This document shows, piece by piece, positions 5,247-6,104 of a DNA stretch of 6,104 nucleotides. The stretch is from NCBI GenBank assembly GCA_015229045.1, contig JADGCJ010000182.1, positions 1 to 6,104 on the forward strand, written 5' to 3'. The first letter of the stretch is position 1. The number at the start of each line of letters is the position of its first letter. A model generated the notes under the pieces. It did not search any database and was not told where the DNA came from. It saw only the letters and a program-made list of their open reading frames with translations. The position numbers and the translations under genes are program-made. The stretch is from Magnetococcales bacterium (GTDB lineage: Bacteria; Pseudomonadota; Magnetococcia; Magnetococcales; DC0425bin3).

Positions 5247-5540
5247 ATGGAACCGGAAATGGCTCTTTGGAACGCTGTACTCGCTCAAGCCGCTAATGAC
5301 GCCAAGATGCTGTTGAAAAGGGTGAGAAAAGATCCATCCCTGTGGAGCAATGCACTGTTTTGCTCCGAAGTGAGGCACCTTAAACGGTATTTTCACTGCG
5401 GGTCCATGACACCAGGAGGATTTGGTTTTGTCTGCGACCTGATGGACGTGGATGCCAAACGGGCTGCTCGACAAATCGAAGAACAGTACCTCCGACATCT
5501 AAAATGCCCCAACTGCATGGTCAACCCACCGGCCAAATGA
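5247..5540 (+). CDS. Small phage-type hypothetical protein, 97 aa
   Basis: A soluble protein with ALWNAVLAQAANDAK (6-20), then a charged region and GFGFVCDLMDVDAKRAARQI (58-77). This order resembles small phage/prophage proteins with the pattern W-x-AVL-x-QA-x(2)-D ... W-x(n)-F-x-x-VC-x-x-A/M-D-x(3)-A/V; the match is from memory. No function is known to me. A C-terminal CPNC (87-90) is a possible metal knuckle, though only one pair is present. The start is the weakest part: ATG 5247 has no clear Shine-Dalgarno, and ATG 5259 is an alternative. The gene shares a reading frame with the sigma-like gene, 26 codons after its stop, with no usable start between. Confidence 0.68.
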   Translation: MEPEMALWNAVLAQAANDAKMLLKRVRKDPSLWSNALFCSEVRHLKRYFHCGSMTPGGFGFVCDLMDVDAKRAARQIEEQYLRHLKCPNCMVNPPAK

Positions 5541-5552
5541 GGGGGTAGGCTT

Positions 5553-5628
5553 CCGCACGCCCAGGATTCATGGTCCGAAAAGTCTGATTCCTGGCGGGAC
5601 TGGCGTGCGGTTTTCCCAGGATTTTTTT
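5553..5628 (+). promoter_or_regulatory. Attenuator-like structured leader with mutually exclusive pairings
   Basis: CCGCACGCC (5553-5561) pairs perfectly with GGCGTGCGG (5602-5610). Inside it, CAGGA (5562-5566) and TCA (5568-5570) pair with TGA (5585-5587) and TCCTG (5589-5593). GTCC (5573-5576) in the loop could also pair with GGAC (5597-5600), a possible pseudoknot, although the 3-nt linker may be too short. TCCTGG (5589-5594) is equally complementary to a second CCAGGA at 5616-5621, which is followed by seven Ts (5622-5628), a terminator-like fold that excludes the first. The strong outer stem is itself followed by TTTT (5611-5614). The ribosome site of the next gene begins 4 nt after the T-run. 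I recognise no known riboswitch class. Confidence 0.5.
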
Positions 5629-5642
5629 GGCAGGAGGAAGAG

Positions 5643-5765
5643 ATGACAGAAAAATACCAGTTGGTTCCACCTCTGAGCAATGAGGAATACGAACTCCTCA
5701 AGCGAGACATTGCTGAAAACAGTGTCCTGGTTCCACCAACCAACCAAAAGGATAAGAAAAAATAA
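5643..5765 (+). CDS. ParB N-terminus-like miniprotein, 40 aa
   Basis: ATG 5643 has a strong AGGAGG (5632-5637) and opens a 40-codon frame ending TAA at 5763-5765. The protein contains LVPPLSNEEYELLKRDIAE (7-25) followed by NSVLVP, which closely resembles the opening of ParB/Spo0J-like nuclease/partition domains (L-x-PLS-x-EEY-x-L-x-x-DI-x-x-x-G-x-x-VP). It then stops with a lysine-rich tail and lacks the GHHR-type motif and everything after. It is therefore either a remnant of a ParB-domain gene or a genuine miniprotein. The good ribosome site and its one-base overlap (TAATG) with the next gene favour real translation, perhaps partly as a leader that couples the next gene. Confidence 0.65.
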   Translation: MTEKYQLVPPLSNEEYELLKRDIAENSVLVPPTNQKDKKK

Positions 5766-6104
5766 TGAACAGCACGATCACCCTCGACCAAATGCGGCAG
5801 ATGCCCTTGGGCAAGGTCGCAACCCTGGATGCGGCCACCCTGGCTCGGCTTCAGGATCAGGCTCTTTCATCCGTTGAACAGGCCAAACTCACCAAGGATT
5901 TCCTGGATGGTGTTTTGACCCGACGTTACGCCGACCAGGCTGATCAAATCAGAAAAGAGGCTGGAAAGGACTCCGGTTCAGTCCGTTTCATCGATGATGG
6001 CGTCCATGTGGTCGCCGATCTTCCCAAAAAGGTGGACTGGAACCAAAAAAGCCTCAAGGAGATTGTTGAACGCATCCAACGTGTCGGTGAGGATCCCAGT
6101 GAAT
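5765..6104 (+). CDS. Prophage-type hypothetical protein, N-terminal 113 aa (runs off the window)
   Basis: The ATG overlaps the previous stop by one base and has only a weak AAGGATAAG upstream, so translation probably depends on coupling. Residues 1-60 form a helical, coiled-coil-like region (LDAATLARLQDQALSSVEQA at 21-40, then RRYADQADQIRKEAG). Next come GSVRFIDDGVHVVADLPKKV (71-90), DW and LKEIVERIQRVGEDPSE at the edge. From memory, the sequence V-x-F-x-D-x(1-2)-V-x-V-x-ADLPKKV-x-W-x(6)-L-x(2)-I-x-x-RI-x-x-x-GEDP is a well-conserved signature of a hypothetical protein common in proteobacterial prophages and plasmids. The function is unknown to me. The C-terminus is not in the window. Confidence 0.8.
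   Translation, partial: MNSTITLDQMRQMPLGKVATLDAATLARLQDQALSSVEQAKLTKDFLDGVLTRRYADQADQIRKEAGKDSGSVRFIDDGVHVVADLPKKVDWNQKSLKEIVERIQRVGEDPSE

Noticed and set aside
5680..5877. A 65-codon plus-strand frame overlapping the ParB-like miniprotein and the last gene
   Set aside because: It is out of frame with two genes that have better ribosome sites or family resemblance.

Overview
The window looks like part of an integrated mobile element (a prophage or related genomic island) in a proteobacterium-like host. Base composition is mixed, roughly half GC, and genes are compactly spaced with strong GGAGG-type ribosome binding sites. I cannot name a species. The mobile-element reading rests on three flanking genes. 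At the left edge, on the minus strand, is a small protein start of a type I recall next to DUF2924/serine-recombinase genes. At the right edge are a ParB-N-terminus-like miniprotein and a protein of a type I recall from prophages, ending in ADLPKKVDW...GEDPSE. These matches are from memory and were not searched.

Layout: (1) 1-85, partial minus-strand gene. (2) 86-285, divergent intergenic region with a TATAAT box for the left gene, three copies of a GTGAGA/TCTCAC motif and an inverted repeat TGTTTA-16-TAAACA, all candidate operator material. (3) 286-3816, a tight plus-strand operon: XRE-type DNA-binding protein, ImmA/IrrE-type zinc metallopeptidase (HELGH), an unrecognised 413-residue protein, and a 390-residue protein with a CPEC zinc-ribbon-like centre and a winged-helix-like C-terminus. 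The pairs overlap by 4 nt (genes 1/2) and 44 nt (genes 3/4); a weak terminator-like hairpin with eight Ts lies between genes 2 and 3. A good intrinsic terminator closes the operon at 3850-3881. (4) 3882-4083, non-coding, with a 14-nt direct repeat at 20-nt spacing, a strong inverted repeat, and a hairpin covering the next gene's Shine-Dalgarno. (5) 4084-6104, a plus-strand series: conserved-looking 110-aa protein, sigma-factor-like protein, 97-aa phage-type small protein, 40-aa ParB-like fragment, and the start of the right-edge gene.

How they may work together (inference): the XRE and ImmA proteins fit the known repressor/anti-repressor-protease pair of ICEBs1 (ImmR/ImmA) and of DdrO/IrrE. 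They probably control the operon and perhaps the element. The two large unknown genes are locked together by overlap and are the most likely undescribed part: a two-protein effector or regulator unit carried as cargo under protease-controlled repression. The second notable theme is RNA: three genes in the right half each have a leader that can fold over the ribosome binding site or form mutually exclusive hairpins. The most striking is at 5553-5628, where one segment can pair either with an upstream copy or with a downstream copy of CCAGGA followed by seven Ts, an attenuator-like arrangement.
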